In this document: positions 36,888 to 46,242 of the stretch, piece by piece
How positions within the stretch are numbered: the stretch's first letter is position 1
Layout: each line of letters begins with the position of its first letter
Assembly: GCF_907164575.1 (NCBI RefSeq)
Contig: NZ_CAJQYY010000003.1
Coordinates: forward strand, 246,039-310,038
DNA: 64,000 nucleotides
DNA from: Paraburkholderia gardini
GTDB lineage: Bacteria; Pseudomonadota; Gammaproteobacteria; Burkholderiales; Burkholderiaceae
Direction: 5' to 3'
Notes under the pieces: generated by a model
Databases searched by the model: none
What the model was told of the DNA's origin: nothing
The model's input: the letters and a program-made list of their open reading frames with translations, nothing else
Position numbers and translations under genes: made by a program

Positions 36888-38992
36888 CGTCCCGGCTCCG
36901 TTGTCTGAGGCTCTGAAGATGCAGCCGCATCGCCCGCAACCCCGCCTTCGCCCTCTCCATCCTCCGCGCCCTCGGCTTCAGCCTGCGCTTCAGCTTCGCT
37001 TTCCGCCGGATCGTCGGCGGCGTCGATCAGTTCTTCTTCACCTTCATCGGCCTCGTCGGCTTCGGCGGTGTCGGTGCCGCTCGTCACCTGCGGCGCATCG
37101 AGCACGTGCAGCAGACGCACCGACGCCTCGACCGTCAGTTCATCCAGCGACATCACTTCCATCAGCAGCCGCGTGCCGCGCGCATGCACGCCGAGCCCCG
37201 GCACATGCAGCAGCAGCGGGATTTCCTCGAGGCGCACGAGGTCACCCTTCACCACCGATGCCACCACCTGCTTCTTTTCTTCCTGACGCAGCCAGCGCAG
37301 GCACCAGAAGTACTCCATCCGGCGCTGATGATCAGCGTACGCGGTGTACGTGTCGTCGAAGCCCTGCACGACGGCGAAGAGATCGGCGTCCTTCGGCTTG
37401 AACGGCGCCGCGAGCTTCGCGGTCACGCCGTGCTGCACGCACGCGAGCAGTTGCCACTGGTTCACCAGGTCGACGTAGCGGCGCAGCGGTGACGTGCTCC
37501 ACGCATACTGCGCGACGCCGAGCCCCTCGTGCGGCGCGGCGGATGTCTGCATGCGCGTGCGCTTCGGGCCGCTCGGCGCGCCGAACGCACGCTGTGAGCG
37601 ATAGATGCCGGGCACACCGTGATCGTGCAGGAACGCGCCCCACGACGAGTTCGCGAGAATCGCCAGTTCGGCGACGATCGTATCCAGCGGTGAGCCGCGA
37701 CGGCGCGGCGTGATCGTGACGTGCTCGCCTTCCACGTAGAAGTTGAAGTCCGTATTGCGCTGCACTTCGCGCTTCAGGCCGTACCCGGCGCGCGCCTGCT
37801 GGCGCTTTTCGAACAGCGCCTGCGCGAACGGCCAGAGCACCGCGATGTCGTCCTTGTGCGGATACTCGCCCGTGCCCGCGGCAAGCGACGCTTCGTTGAC
37901 GAGCTCATCGAGCGTGTTGTGCCGCAGGTTGCTTTTCACGAACACGCGCTCGGCACGCGTCTCGCTCGCGACGATATCCTGCGTCTCGCGATTCACGATC
38001 ACATACAGCGACAACGCCGGACGCAACCCGCCCTCCTTCAGCGTAAACGCCTCCACTACGTCGTCGGGCAGCATCGTGATCTTGTCGCCCGGCATATAGA
38101 CGGTCGACAGACGCCCGCGTGCAATCGCATCGACCGCGTCGCCGCGCTCGATGCCGAGCGCCGGCGCCGCGATGTGCACGCCAATGCGCACGCGGCCATC
38201 CGACAGATGCTCGACCGAAAACGCATCGTCGATTTCCGTGGTGGTGATGTCGTCGATCGAGAACGCTTCGACTTCGGCTTCCGGCAGGTCGTCGGGCACC
38301 GCGCCGACGGTCACGGGCGGAAAACCCGTGCCATGCGGGAAAAACTCGGAAAGAAAGCGTGCCTCGTGCAGCGCGCGCGCCGACGGAATGCCGCCGCAGT
38401 CGAGCATCAGACGCGCCATCGAAATACCACGCGCCGCCGCCGCGGCTTCAAGCGCCTTGTATTCGATCGTGTTCTTGTCGGGCTTCGTCAGGAGACCCAG
38501 TGCCTTGCCCGCGAGCGATTCCGGCAGACGCCCCGCCTTCAGTTCTTCCTCGATCCCGGCCTGCACCAGCGCCTGCTGGCGCTTGCGCTCGAGACCGGCC
38601 AGCGCCATCTGCAACTGCTCCTGCGGCGCGCGCTGATATTGCCCGCGCCCCTTGCGGCGAAAGTACACCGGCGCGCCGTGCATGCGCAGCACGAGCGCGG
38701 CGCGCTCGATCGCGCCGAACGTGTCGCCGTAGTACTCCTTCGCGAGCACCGCGAAGGCAAATTCGTCCTCCGGCGCGCATTCCCACAGGAAATCGAGATC
38801 GATTTCCTGTGCGGCGGCATCGGCCTGATGCATCAGTTCGCCGGCGGCCGGCTTCTCGAACTCGATCAGGACGTCCTTCGCGCGCACCTTCGCGCGCCGG
38901 CCGCCTGGCAACTCGACCTGAAACGCATCGCCCTGGCGCGACAGCACGCTGCCCGCCTTGAAACTGCCTGATTCCTCAAAGAAAACGTTCAC
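36884..38992 (-). CDS. RNase II/RNase R-family exoribonuclease
   Basis: 3'-5' exoribonuclease of the RNB family. 702 aa. N-terminal ~200 residues lack clear paired cold-shock domains of E. coli RNase II. The RNB catalytic domain (~residues 245-560) has the Asp cluster in SIDDITTTEIDDAFSVEHL, VHIAAPALGIERGD, YMPGDKITMLP, NSSWGAFLHDHGVPGIYRSQ and the S1-preceding WSTSPLRRYVDLVNQWQL. A short C-terminal beta domain is followed by a ~65-residue Glu/Asp/Ala tail (from about residue 640). It is coupled to aroE by ATGA. Members of this type are usually annotated simply as RNase II family. Confidence 0.92.
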   Translation of the reverse strand: MNVFFEESGSFKAGSVLSRQGDAFQVELPGGRRAKVRAKDVLIEFEKPAAGELMHQADAAAQEIDLDFLWECAPEDEFAFAVLAKEYYGDTFGAIERAALVLRMHGAPVYFRRKGRGQYQRAPQEQLQMALAGLERKRQQALVQAGIEEELKAGRLPESLAGKALGLLTKPDKNTIEYKALEAAAAARGISMARLMLDCGGIPSARALHEARFLSEFFPHGTGFPPVTVGAVPDDLPEAEVEAFSIDDITTTEIDDAFSVEHLSDGRVRIGVHIAAPALGIERGDAVDAIARGRLSTVYMPGDKITMLPDDVVEAFTLKEGGLRPALSLYVIVNRETQDIVASETRAERVFVKSNLRHNTLDELVNEASLAAGTGEYPHKDDIAVLWPFAQALFEKRQQARAGYGLKREVQRNTDFNFYVEGEHVTITPRRRGSPLDTIVAELAILANSSWGAFLHDHGVPGIYRSQRAFGAPSGPKRTRMQTSAAPHEGLGVAQYAWSTSPLRRYVDLVNQWQLLACVQHGVTAKLAAPFKPKDADLFAVVQGFDDTYTAYADHQRRMEYFWCLRWLRQEEKKQVVASVVKGDLVRLEEIPLLLHVPGLGVHARGTRLLMEVMSLDELTVEASVRLLHVLDAPQVTSGTDTAEADEADEGEEELIDAADDPAESEAEAQAEAEGAEDGEGEGGVAGDAAASSEPQTTEPGR

Positions 38993-39123
38993 TCAGTACT
39001 CTCGTTCAGACTTCAACCGGTCGACACGCATCGCTTCCGCGCGTCCGGCTTCATGTTCGTGGTAGTGGTCCGCGGCTCGCGCTTCACGCTTCGTTGCGCG
39101 AAAGGCGCCCGCGGATCAGGAAA

Positions 39124-39711
39124 TCATGCCGCCTCGCGCGGCGCCGGCGGACGTGCGTCGCAAAATGCGAGCACCTCGTCGACATAGCGGGGAAACTCGC
39201 TGATCGCGTGGTCACTGCCTTCTATCAGTGTGGTTCTCGCGCCGGGATAATGTGCAAGCATTTCGCGGTAATCGAGCACTTCGTCGCCCGTCGCGGCAAT
39301 CAGATAATAGCGTTCGGGACGCGTGACCGACGCGACACTGAGCGCGCGCAATTCATCCAGATGGCGCGATTCGACGACGATACTGCCGCCGCCGTGCCAC
39401 AGCGGCTGTTCGCCGAGGTAGTGGCTCAGGTCGCGCTGCGGCACGACCGCCGGGTTGAGCAGCACTGCCGGCCAGCCATGCTTTTCGGCGAGGTACGTCG
39501 CGAAAAAACCGCCGAGCGAACTGCCGACCACGGTCACATTCCGCGCGTCCCGCACAAGCGACTCCACCAGCGCCACCGTGCCGAGCGGCGAGACCGGCAG
39601 CATTGGACAGCACCATTCGTCGCCACGCCCGAGTTCGACGAGACGCGCCGCCATCACGCGCGCCTTGAACGAATTGGGCGACGAACGGAAGCCGTGCAGA
39701 TAGAGAATCAC
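39124..39711 (-). CDS. YqiA/YcfP-family alpha/beta-hydrolase (esterase)
   Basis: 195 aa small serine esterase: MILYLHGFRSSPNSFKA (oxyanion region), nucleophile elbow VVGSSLGGFFATYLAEK, Asp in AATGDEVLDYREM, His in IEGSDHAISEFPRY. The ATG overlaps the mpl stop (ATGA). Physiological substrate unknown. A 131-bp gap to the exonuclease downstream shows no gene. Confidence 0.9.
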   Translation of the reverse strand: MILYLHGFRSSPNSFKARVMAARLVELGRGDEWCCPMLPVSPLGTVALVESLVRDARNVTVVGSSLGGFFATYLAEKHGWPAVLLNPAVVPQRDLSHYLGEQPLWHGGGSIVVESRHLDELRALSVASVTRPERYYLIAATGDEVLDYREMLAHYPGARTTLIEGSDHAISEFPRYVDEVLAFCDARPPAPREAA

Positions 39712-41147
39712 GCTGCGCCCCGCTCGCCGCCGGCCGCGACTTCCGTCGACGTCGATGTCTGCGCCGGACGCGCCGACAGCGCGTCGAGCAGCTTCTGATG
39801 CACGCCGCCAAAACCGCCGTTGCTCATCACGAGGACCTGGTCGCCCGGCTGGGCCACCGCGGCGACGGCCTTGACCAGCGCATCGATATTGTTGAAGGCC
39901 CGCGCCTTGTCGCCGAGCGGCGCGAGCGCATCGGCGAGATCCCAGCCGAGCGCGTCGCGGCCAGACGGCGCGCCGTAGCCGAAAACCAGATCCGCGTCGG
40001 CGAGGCTCGCCGGCAATTGCGCCTTCATGACGCCAAGCTTCATCGTGTTCGAACGCGGTTCGAGCACCGCGAGAATCCGCGTGCGCTCACGGCCGACGCG
40101 CGTACGCAGCCCGGCAACCGTGGTCCCGATCGCGGTCGGATGATGCGCGAAGTCGTCGTAGACCGTCACGCCGTCGACGCTGCCGCGCACTTCCATGCGC
40201 CGCTTCACGTTGCGGAACGTCGCGAGCGAACGCGCGGCCTGCGCCGGCGGCACGCCGATGTGGCGCGCGGCGGCGATCGCGGCGATCGCGTTCATGCGGT
40301 TGTGGTCGCCCTGCACCATCCAGTCGACGACGCCAGCGCGTGCGCCGTTGTGATAAACCGCGAAGCGTTCGTCGACCGGCACGCCTTCTTCGGCAGGCAG
40401 CGCCTGCCAGCCGCCCTCGACGCCGAAGCGCTCCACTTCGCTCCAGCAACCGCGCGTAAGCACGCGTTCTAGCGCGTCTTCACGACCGTTCGTGACAATC
40501 CGGCCGATGCCCGGCACCGTGCGCACGAGATGGTGAAACTGCGTTTCGATCGCGGCGAGATCGGGGAAGATGTCCGCGTGATCGAATTCGAGGTTATTCA
40601 GGATCGCGGTTTTCGGCCGGTAGTGAACGAACTTCGAGCGCTTGTCGAAGAACGCGGTGTCGTACTCGTCGGCCTCGATCACGAAGAAGCTCGAATCCGT
40701 CAGCCGCGCCGACACGCCGAAGTTCAGCGGCACGCCGCCGATCAGAAAGCCCGGGTTCATGCCGGCGTCCTCGAGCAGCCAGGTCAGCATCGAAGACGTG
40801 GTCGTCTTGCCGTGCGTACCTGCCACGGCCAGCACCCATTTGCCGTTCAGCACATGCTCGCCCAGCCATTGCGGACCGGATGTATACGGCAGGCCGCGAT
40901 CGAGGATTGCTTCCATCAGCGGATTGCCACGCGAAACGACGTTGCCGATCACGAACAGGTCGGGCTGCAGGTCGACCTGCTCCGCGCCGTATCCTTCTAT
41001 CAGATCGATACCCAGCGCCTCGAGCTGCGTGCTCATCGGCGGATAGACGCCGGCGTCGCAGCCGGTCACCTTGTGGCCCGCGCCGCGCGCGAGCGCGGCG
41101 AGACCGCCCATGAACGTGCCGCAGATGCCGAGGATGTGGATGTGCAT
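39708..41147 (-). CDS. mpl: UDP-N-acetylmuramate:L-alanyl-gamma-D-glutamyl-meso-diaminopimelate ligase
   Basis: Murein recycling ligase attaching the recycled tripeptide to UDP-MurNAc. 479 aa of the Mur ligase family: N-terminal HIHILGICGTFMGGLAALA (UDP site, Mpl-type), ATP loop VAGTHGKTTTSSMLTWL, VIEADEYDTAFFDKRSKFVHYRP (Mpl signature), NNLEFDHADIFPD and VYDDFAHHPTAIGTT. Together with ampD elsewhere in the window it implies an active peptidoglycan recycling pathway. Confidence 0.96.
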   Translation of the reverse strand: MHIHILGICGTFMGGLAALARGAGHKVTGCDAGVYPPMSTQLEALGIDLIEGYGAEQVDLQPDLFVIGNVVSRGNPLMEAILDRGLPYTSGPQWLGEHVLNGKWVLAVAGTHGKTTTSSMLTWLLEDAGMNPGFLIGGVPLNFGVSARLTDSSFFVIEADEYDTAFFDKRSKFVHYRPKTAILNNLEFDHADIFPDLAAIETQFHHLVRTVPGIGRIVTNGREDALERVLTRGCWSEVERFGVEGGWQALPAEEGVPVDERFAVYHNGARAGVVDWMVQGDHNRMNAIAAIAAARHIGVPPAQAARSLATFRNVKRRMEVRGSVDGVTVYDDFAHHPTAIGTTVAGLRTRVGRERTRILAVLEPRSNTMKLGVMKAQLPASLADADLVFGYGAPSGRDALGWDLADALAPLGDKARAFNNIDALVKAVAAVAQPGDQVLVMSNGGFGGVHQKLLDALSARPAQTSTSTEVAAGGERGAA

Positions 41148-41322
41148 AAGCCTGTCGTGCCGCGCGGGCGTACTTTTTGCGTGGGAAAGGAGTGCGCAGG
41201 ACGGTCTTTCGCGATCGCCCGCAAGGGACGCTATTGTAACCGACGCCCCTCTCGCCGCCGCGCGGCGGTGTCGTCCCGGGTGGCCGGAAAGGCCGTCATA
41301 TATTCTCTAGTATGATTGTGAG

Positions 41323-42003
41323 ATGGTTCGCAAATCACATTTCGATCCGCAGCGCGTGCGCGAGGAAATCGCCATCGCGGCTGCAAGAATGATCGCCGAA
41401 GACGGGCTGGATTATTCGACGGCCAAACGCAAGGCTGCGCGGCAGGTCGTCGGGGAAACACGTGTAGCCGGCGAATGGCTTCCGGATAACGACCAGATCG
41501 AAGAAGAAATCCGCGAGTACCAGTCGCTTTTCCAGGGCGACAGCCAGCCGGCGGTGCTGCGGCGGCTGCGCGAAGTCGCGCTCGAATGGATGGACCGTCT
41601 CGAGCCGTTCAATCCGTATCTGACGGGTGCCGTGCTCGGCGGCACCGCAGGCGAGCATTCGGACGTGCATCTGCAGGCGTTCTGCGACAACCCGAAGGAA
41701 GTCGCCATCTATCTGCTGAACGCCGACATCCAGTACGACGTCTCCGAAACGCGCCACTTTGCAGGGCGCGGCTATGTCGAGACGCTCAGCTTCCTGTGGC
41801 GTCCGGCGAACGGGCGGCACGAAACGGAGCCGGTCGGCATCCACGTCGCCCTCTATGATTCGGACGACCTGCGCGGCGCGGTGCGCGCCGACGCGCGCGG
41901 CCGCACGGCGCGCGCGAACCGGCAGGCGGTGCGGATGCTGCTCGCTGAAAGCAGCGCGACGGCCTCGGCGGTGACTTCTTCCATTACTCCATCCACTACC
42001 TGA
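41323..42003 (+). CDS. Nucleotidyltransferase-like protein of unknown function
   Basis: 226 aa. N-terminal half is helical and charged (FDPQRVREEIAIAAARMIAE, DYSTAKRKAARQVVGE). The middle segment PYLTGAVLGGTAGEHSDVHL resembles the GGS/G-type glycine motif and following acidic residue of Pol-beta-like nucleotidyltransferases, with possible further acidic residues in IQYDVSETRHF. The C-terminus is Ser/Thr-rich. Starts at ATG after a TATGAT hexamer (41311-41316). 14 bp before the thioredoxin gene, so probably co-transcribed. Function not known. Confidence 0.6.
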   Translation: MVRKSHFDPQRVREEIAIAAARMIAEDGLDYSTAKRKAARQVVGETRVAGEWLPDNDQIEEEIREYQSLFQGDSQPAVLRRLREVALEWMDRLEPFNPYLTGAVLGGTAGEHSDVHLQAFCDNPKEVAIYLLNADIQYDVSETRHFAGRGYVETLSFLWRPANGRHETEPVGIHVALYDSDDLRGAVRADARGRTARANRQAVRMLLAESSATASAVTSSITPSTT

Positions 42004-42017
42004 GCAGACCCACGACA

Positions 42018-42590
42018 ATGAAGCGGATTCTGGCAGCACTGGCAGTAGCAGTTGTGGCAGCGGGCGGCGGCGCCGCAGCCGGCTACTGGTTCCTCAATGG
42101 CAACGCGACACAGGCGGCACAATCCGCACAATCCGCGCAGCCCGGCGCCACGGCCGCAACCAGGCCGCAGGACGCCGTGAATGCGCTCTGGGCACAAAGC
42201 GTGACCAACGCCGACGGCAAGCCGCAATCGCTTTCGATGTTCAAGGGCCATCCGGTCGTCGTGAACTTCTGGGCGTCCTGGTGCGGACCGTGCGTCGAGG
42301 AGATGCCGGCGCTTTCGCAACTCCATCGCGACTACTCGAAGAAGGGCATCCAGTTCATCGGACTCGGCGTCGATTCCGAAAAGAACGTGAAGACTTTCCT
42401 GCAGAAGGTGAAGGTCGACTACCCGGTCTTTGTCACCGGCTTCGGCGGCGCGGACCTCGCGCGCGAGTTTGGGAACAACGCGGGCGGCCTTCCCTATACG
42501 GTGGTTATTGACGCCAAAGGCAACGTTCTTTCGACAAAACTGGGCGAAGTCCAGCCGGCCGAGCTGAAACGCACGCTCGACGCGCTTTGA
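42018..42590 (+). CDS. TlpA/ResA-type thioredoxin-like protein
   Basis: 190 aa membrane-anchored periplasmic thiol-disulfide oxidoreductase. An N-terminal hydrophobic segment ([19 protein letters not shown]) and an Ala/Gln-rich linker precede the thioredoxin fold with active site [19 protein letters not shown] (CGPC) and the cis-Pro region [13 protein letters not shown]. Likely reduces cytochrome c maturation or other envelope thiols. Upstream of aroQ-accBC, a common betaproteobacterial order, but separated by a hairpin. Confidence 0.9.
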   Translation: MKRILAALAVAVVAAGGGAAAGYWFLNGNATQAAQSAQSAQPGATAATRPQDAVNALWAQSVTNADGKPQSLSMFKGHPVVVNFWASWCGPCVEEMPALSQLHRDYSKKGIQFIGLGVDSEKNVKTFLQKVKVDYPVFVTGFGGADLAREFGNNAGGLPYTVVIDAKGNVLSTKLGEVQPAELKRTLDAL

Positions 42591-42666
42591 TCTCACGATT
42601 CGTGAACGACCCGGATTATTCGCCAAACACCACTTTTTACACGCGAATTAGGCGAAATTGACAAAA

Positions 42667-42700
42667 AATCGGGGTGCACACCTGCATGCATACCCCGATT
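42667..42700. terminator. Hairpin between the tlpA-like gene and aroQ
   Basis: AATCGGGGT / ACCCCGATT, a perfect 9-bp stem around a 16-nt loop containing the palindrome TGCATGCA; preceded by an A-run. On the plus strand only two Ts follow, so termination would be partial. Confidence 0.55.
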
Positions 42701-42786
42701 CACACGGTGCGAAGACCCTGTGAAACTAGACAAGTTTCTCTAATCAGCGCTAAAGTTCGCGCAATTCCACGGAAATAGAAGCCACC

Positions 42787-43251
42787 ATGACGCGACTGCT
42801 GGTTCTGCACGGCCCCAACCTCAACCTTCTCGGCACACGGGAACCCGAGGTCTATGGGCACGTGACCTTACCGCAGATCGATCAGGCTCTGGTTGACCGT
42901 GCCGTCGACGCCGGCGTCGAACTCGCTACCTTCCAGAGCAATCACGAAGGCGCGATCGTCGACCGGATCCACGCGGCACGAACCGAACAAACCAGTTTCA
43001 TTCTGATCAATCCCGCCGCGTACACGCACACCAGCGTGGCCATTCGGGATGCACTGGCGGGGGTTTGCATCCCGTTCGTCGAGATTCATCTGTCGAACGT
43101 GCATCGTCGCGAACCGTTCCGGCATCACTCGTATCTCTCCGACCAGGCCGAAGGCGTCATCTGCGGTCTTGGCTGGAAGGGATATCTGTACGCACTCGAA
43201 TTCGCACTCGACCGGCTGTCCACGGGACAGTCCGGCGCAGCGCGCGGCTGA
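42787..43251 (+). CDS. aroQ: 3-dehydroquinate dehydratase, type II
   Basis: Converts 3-dehydroquinate to 3-dehydroshikimate. 154 aa; [21 protein letters not shown] with the catalytic Arg/Tyr lid, [47 protein letters not shown] (catalytic His) and [12 protein letters not shown]. First of the aroQ-accB-accC-prmA run, 71 bp before accB. Confidence 0.97.
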   Translation: MTRLLVLHGPNLNLLGTREPEVYGHVTLPQIDQALVDRAVDAGVELATFQSNHEGAIVDRIHAARTEQTSFILINPAAYTHTSVAIRDALAGVCIPFVEIHLSNVHRREPFRHHSYLSDQAEGVICGLGWKGYLYALEFALDRLSTGQSGAARG

Positions 43252-43322
43252 CTCAAACACAACCAGTTCAGCGCCGGACGTCATCGAACGCCGGCACTTC
43301 ACGCATTGAAAGGGGATGCCCA

Positions 43323-43793
43323 ATGGATCTACGTAAACTCAAGACTCTGATCGACCTCGTTTCCGAGTCCGGTATTTCGGAACTGGAAGTGACCGAGGGC
43401 GAAGGCAAGGTCCGCATCGTCAAGAATGCGCCGCCGGTTTACGTGCAGCCATCCACTTCGTACGCGCCGCAATACGCTGGCCCGGCACCGTTCCAGGGCG
43501 CGGCGCCCGACGCGTCTGCCGCGGGCGCACCGGCCACGCCGGCTCCGGCCGCGCCGCAAGGCCACGTGGTGACGTCGCCGATGGTCGGCACGTTCTACCG
43601 CGCGCCGTCGCCGGGCTCCGATCCGTTCGTCCAGGTAGGCGACACGGTGAAGGAAGGCCAGACGATCTGCATCATCGAAGCCATGAAGCTGCTGAACGAA
43701 ATCGAGTCCGACCAGTCGGGCGTGATCAAGGAAATCCTCGTCGAGAACGGCCAGGCGGTCGAATACGGCCAGCCGCTCTTCGTGGTCGGCTAA
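43323..43793 (+). CDS. accB: Biotin carboxyl carrier protein of acetyl-CoA carboxylase
   Basis: Carries biotin between carboxylase and transferase in fatty acid synthesis. 156 aa: N-terminal [20 protein letters not shown], an Ala/Pro-rich flexible linker (~residues 45-80), and the biotinyl domain with [16 protein letters not shown] and the biotinylated Lys in EAMKLLNEI. The start is the ATG giving MDLRKL, just after AAGGGGATGCCCA. Confidence 0.98.
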   Translation: MDLRKLKTLIDLVSESGISELEVTEGEGKVRIVKNAPPVYVQPSTSYAPQYAGPAPFQGAAPDASAAGAPATPAPAAPQGHVVTSPMVGTFYRAPSPGSDPFVQVGDTVKEGQTICIIEAMKLLNEIESDQSGVIKEILVENGQAVEYGQPLFVVG

Positions 43794-43920
43794 CCCGGCG
43801 TATTTTCCGTATCAGCCGTCGGCGCGCGCCTCTACCGCGTGCGCAACCGATCCTCTGAGGTAGCCGCTGAGTCGTGGTCGACCCATGCCGCGGCGCCCAT
43901 TGATGAGTCGAAAATCCGCT

Positions 43921-45288
43921 ATGTTTGAAAAAATCCTCATTGCCAATCGCGGCGAAATCGCGCTCCGTATCCAGCGCGCGTGCCGCGAGCTCGGCGTCAA
44001 GACGGTCGTCGTCTATTCGGAAGCCGACAAGGAAGCCAAGTACGTCAAGCTCGCCGACGAAGCCGTCTGTATCGGCCCGGCGCCTTCGAACCTGAGCTAC
44101 CTGAACATGCCGGCGCTCATCAGCGCGGCGGAAGTCACCGACGCCGAAGCGATTCACCCCGGCTACGGTTTCCTGTCGGAAAACGCGGACTTCGCGGAGC
44201 GCGTCGAGCAGTCGGGCTTCGTGTTCATCGGCCCGCGTCCGGAAACGATCCGTCTGATGGGCGACAAGGTCTCGGCCAAGCAGACGATGATCAAGACCGG
44301 CGTGCCGTGCGTCCCCGGTTCTGAAGGCGCGTTGCCGGAAGATCCGAAGGAGATCGTGAAAATTGCGCGCGCGGTCGGCTATCCGGTGATCATCAAGGCG
44401 GCGGGCGGCGGCGGCGGACGTGGCATGCGCGTCGTCCACACGGAAGCTGCGCTCGTGAACGCGGTCAACATGACGCGCGAGGAAGCGGGCCGGGCGTTCG
44501 GCAACCCGCAGGTCTACATGGAAAAATTCCTGGAGAACCCGCGGCACATCGAAATCCAGATCTTGTCCGATTCGTTCAAGAACGCGATCTGGCTCGGCGA
44601 GCGCGACTGTTCGATGCAGCGTCGCCACCAGAAGGTGATCGAGGAAGCGCCAGCGCCGGGCATCGCGCGCCGCCTGATCGAGCGCATCGGCGACCGTTGC
44701 GCGGACGCCTGCAAGAAGATGGGCTACCTCGGCGCGGGCACCTTCGAATTCCTGTATGAAAACGGCGAGTTCTATTTCATCGAAATGAACACGCGCGTGC
44801 AGGTCGAGCATCCGGTGACCGAGCTGATCACGGGCATCGATATCGTGCAGGAACAGATCCGCATCGCGGCTGGCGAGAAGCTGGCGCTGCGTCAGCGCGA
44901 CATCCAGTTCCGCGGCCACGCGATCGAATGCCGGATCAACGCTGAAGACCCGTTCAAATTCATCCCGTCTCCGGGGCGCCTCACCTCCTGGCATATGCCG
45001 GGTGGCCCGGGCATCCGCGTCGACTCGCATGCGTACAACGGCTATTTCGTGCCGCCGAACTATGATTCGATGATCGGCAAGCTGATCGCTTACGGCGCGA
45101 CGCGCGACCAGGCAATCAGGCGCATGCGCATCGCGCTGTCGGAAATGGTGGTCGAAGGCATCCAGACCAACATTCCGCTGCATCGCGAACTGATGCTCGA
45201 CGCGAAGTTCGTCGAGGGCGGCACGAGCATCCATTACCTCGAAAACCGGCTGGCCGCGAAGCTGCAGGCCGCACCGGAAGAAGCGTAA
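43921..45288 (+). CDS. accC: Biotin carboxylase subunit of acetyl-CoA carboxylase
   Basis: ATP-grasp enzyme carboxylating biotin on AccB. 455 aa from [31 protein letters not shown], the Gly-rich lid [51 protein letters not shown] (metal-binding Glu and Asn) and [13 protein letters not shown] are all intact. In-frame ATGs 24 and 36 bp upstream are possible but less family-like. Followed after 3 bp by prmA. Confidence 0.98.
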   Translation: MFEKILIANRGEIALRIQRACRELGVKTVVVYSEADKEAKYVKLADEAVCIGPAPSNLSYLNMPALISAAEVTDAEAIHPGYGFLSENADFAERVEQSGFVFIGPRPETIRLMGDKVSAKQTMIKTGVPCVPGSEGALPEDPKEIVKIARAVGYPVIIKAAGGGGGRGMRVVHTEAALVNAVNMTREEAGRAFGNPQVYMEKFLENPRHIEIQILSDSFKNAIWLGERDCSMQRRHQKVIEEAPAPGIARRLIERIGDRCADACKKMGYLGAGTFEFLYENGEFYFIEMNTRVQVEHPVTELITGIDIVQEQIRIAAGEKLALRQRDIQFRGHAIECRINAEDPFKFIPSPGRLTSWHMPGGPGIRVDSHAYNGYFVPPNYDSMIGKLIAYGATRDQAIRRMRIALSEMVVEGIQTNIPLHRELMLDAKFVEGGTSIHYLENRLAAKLQAAPEEA

Positions 45289-45291
45289 GCA

Positions 45292-46194
45292 ATGAGTTAC
45301 CGGGAACTGATCGTCGAGCTGGAACGCGAGCACGCGGAGGATCTCTCCGACGCGCTGCTCGACCTCGGTGCGCTGTCCGTGTCGGTCGAAGACGCGGACG
45401 CCGACACGCCCGACGAGCAGCCGCTTTTCGGCGAGCCCGGTCTCACGCCTGAACGCACCGCGTGGCAGCGCTCGCGCGTGATCGCGCTGCTCGCGGCCGA
45501 ACACGACCCGGCGGTGCTGCTCGCCGCCGCGTCGAACCAGCTGGGTCTTGCCGCGATGCCGTCGTTCACCGTGCGCGACGTCGAGGATCAGGACTGGGTG
45601 CGGCTCACGCAATCGCAGTTCGACCCGATCTCAATCGGCGAACGGATCTGGGTCGTGCCGTCATGGCACGACGCGCCGGACCCGAACGCACTCGTGCTTG
45701 AACTCGATCCGGGGCTCGCGTTCGGCACCGGCAGCCATCCGACGACGCGTCTTTGCATGGAATGGCTCGAACAGAACGTTCAGCAGGATCAATCCGTGCT
45801 CGATTACGGCTGCGGCTCCGGCATTCTCGCGATTCTCGCGAGGAAGTGCGGCGCGAGCCCGGTGTTCGGCATCGATATCGACCCGCAGGCAGTCGAATCG
45901 GCCCGTCAGAACAGCGAGCGCAACCGCGCGGAAGTGACGTACGGCCTGCCCGATGCGTGCCCGGCTGGCGAGTTCGATATCGTCGTCGCGAATATCCTGT
46001 CGAACCCGCTGAAGCTGATGGCGTCGATGCTCGTGTCGAAGGTAAAACCCGGCGGCAGCATTGCACTATCGGGCATTCTCGCGCGGCAGGCGGACGAAGT
46101 AGCGCGTGTCTACGAGCGCTGGATCGACATCTCCGTCTGGCGTGAACACGAGGGCTGGGTCTGCCTCACGGGAACCCGACGCGAAAGCCATTAG
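45292..46194 (+). CDS. prmA: Ribosomal protein L11 methyltransferase
   Basis: Methylates ribosomal protein L11. 300 aa: N-terminal L11-binding domain ([20 protein letters not shown] ...), linker, then the SAM domain with [51 protein letters not shown] and [11 protein letters not shown]. Starts 3 bp after accC; translationally linked. Confidence 0.97.
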   Translation: MSYRELIVELEREHAEDLSDALLDLGALSVSVEDADADTPDEQPLFGEPGLTPERTAWQRSRVIALLAAEHDPAVLLAAASNQLGLAAMPSFTVRDVEDQDWVRLTQSQFDPISIGERIWVVPSWHDAPDPNALVLELDPGLAFGTGSHPTTRLCMEWLEQNVQQDQSVLDYGCGSGILAILARKCGASPVFGIDIDPQAVESARQNSERNRAEVTYGLPDACPAGEFDIVVANILSNPLKLMASMLVSKVKPGGSIALSGILARQADEVARVYERWIDISVWREHEGWVCLTGTRRESH

Positions 46195-46242
46195 AATAGG
46201 CCGTATCGTCCACTTCAACGCCCTCAGGGTTCCCGGCTCACT

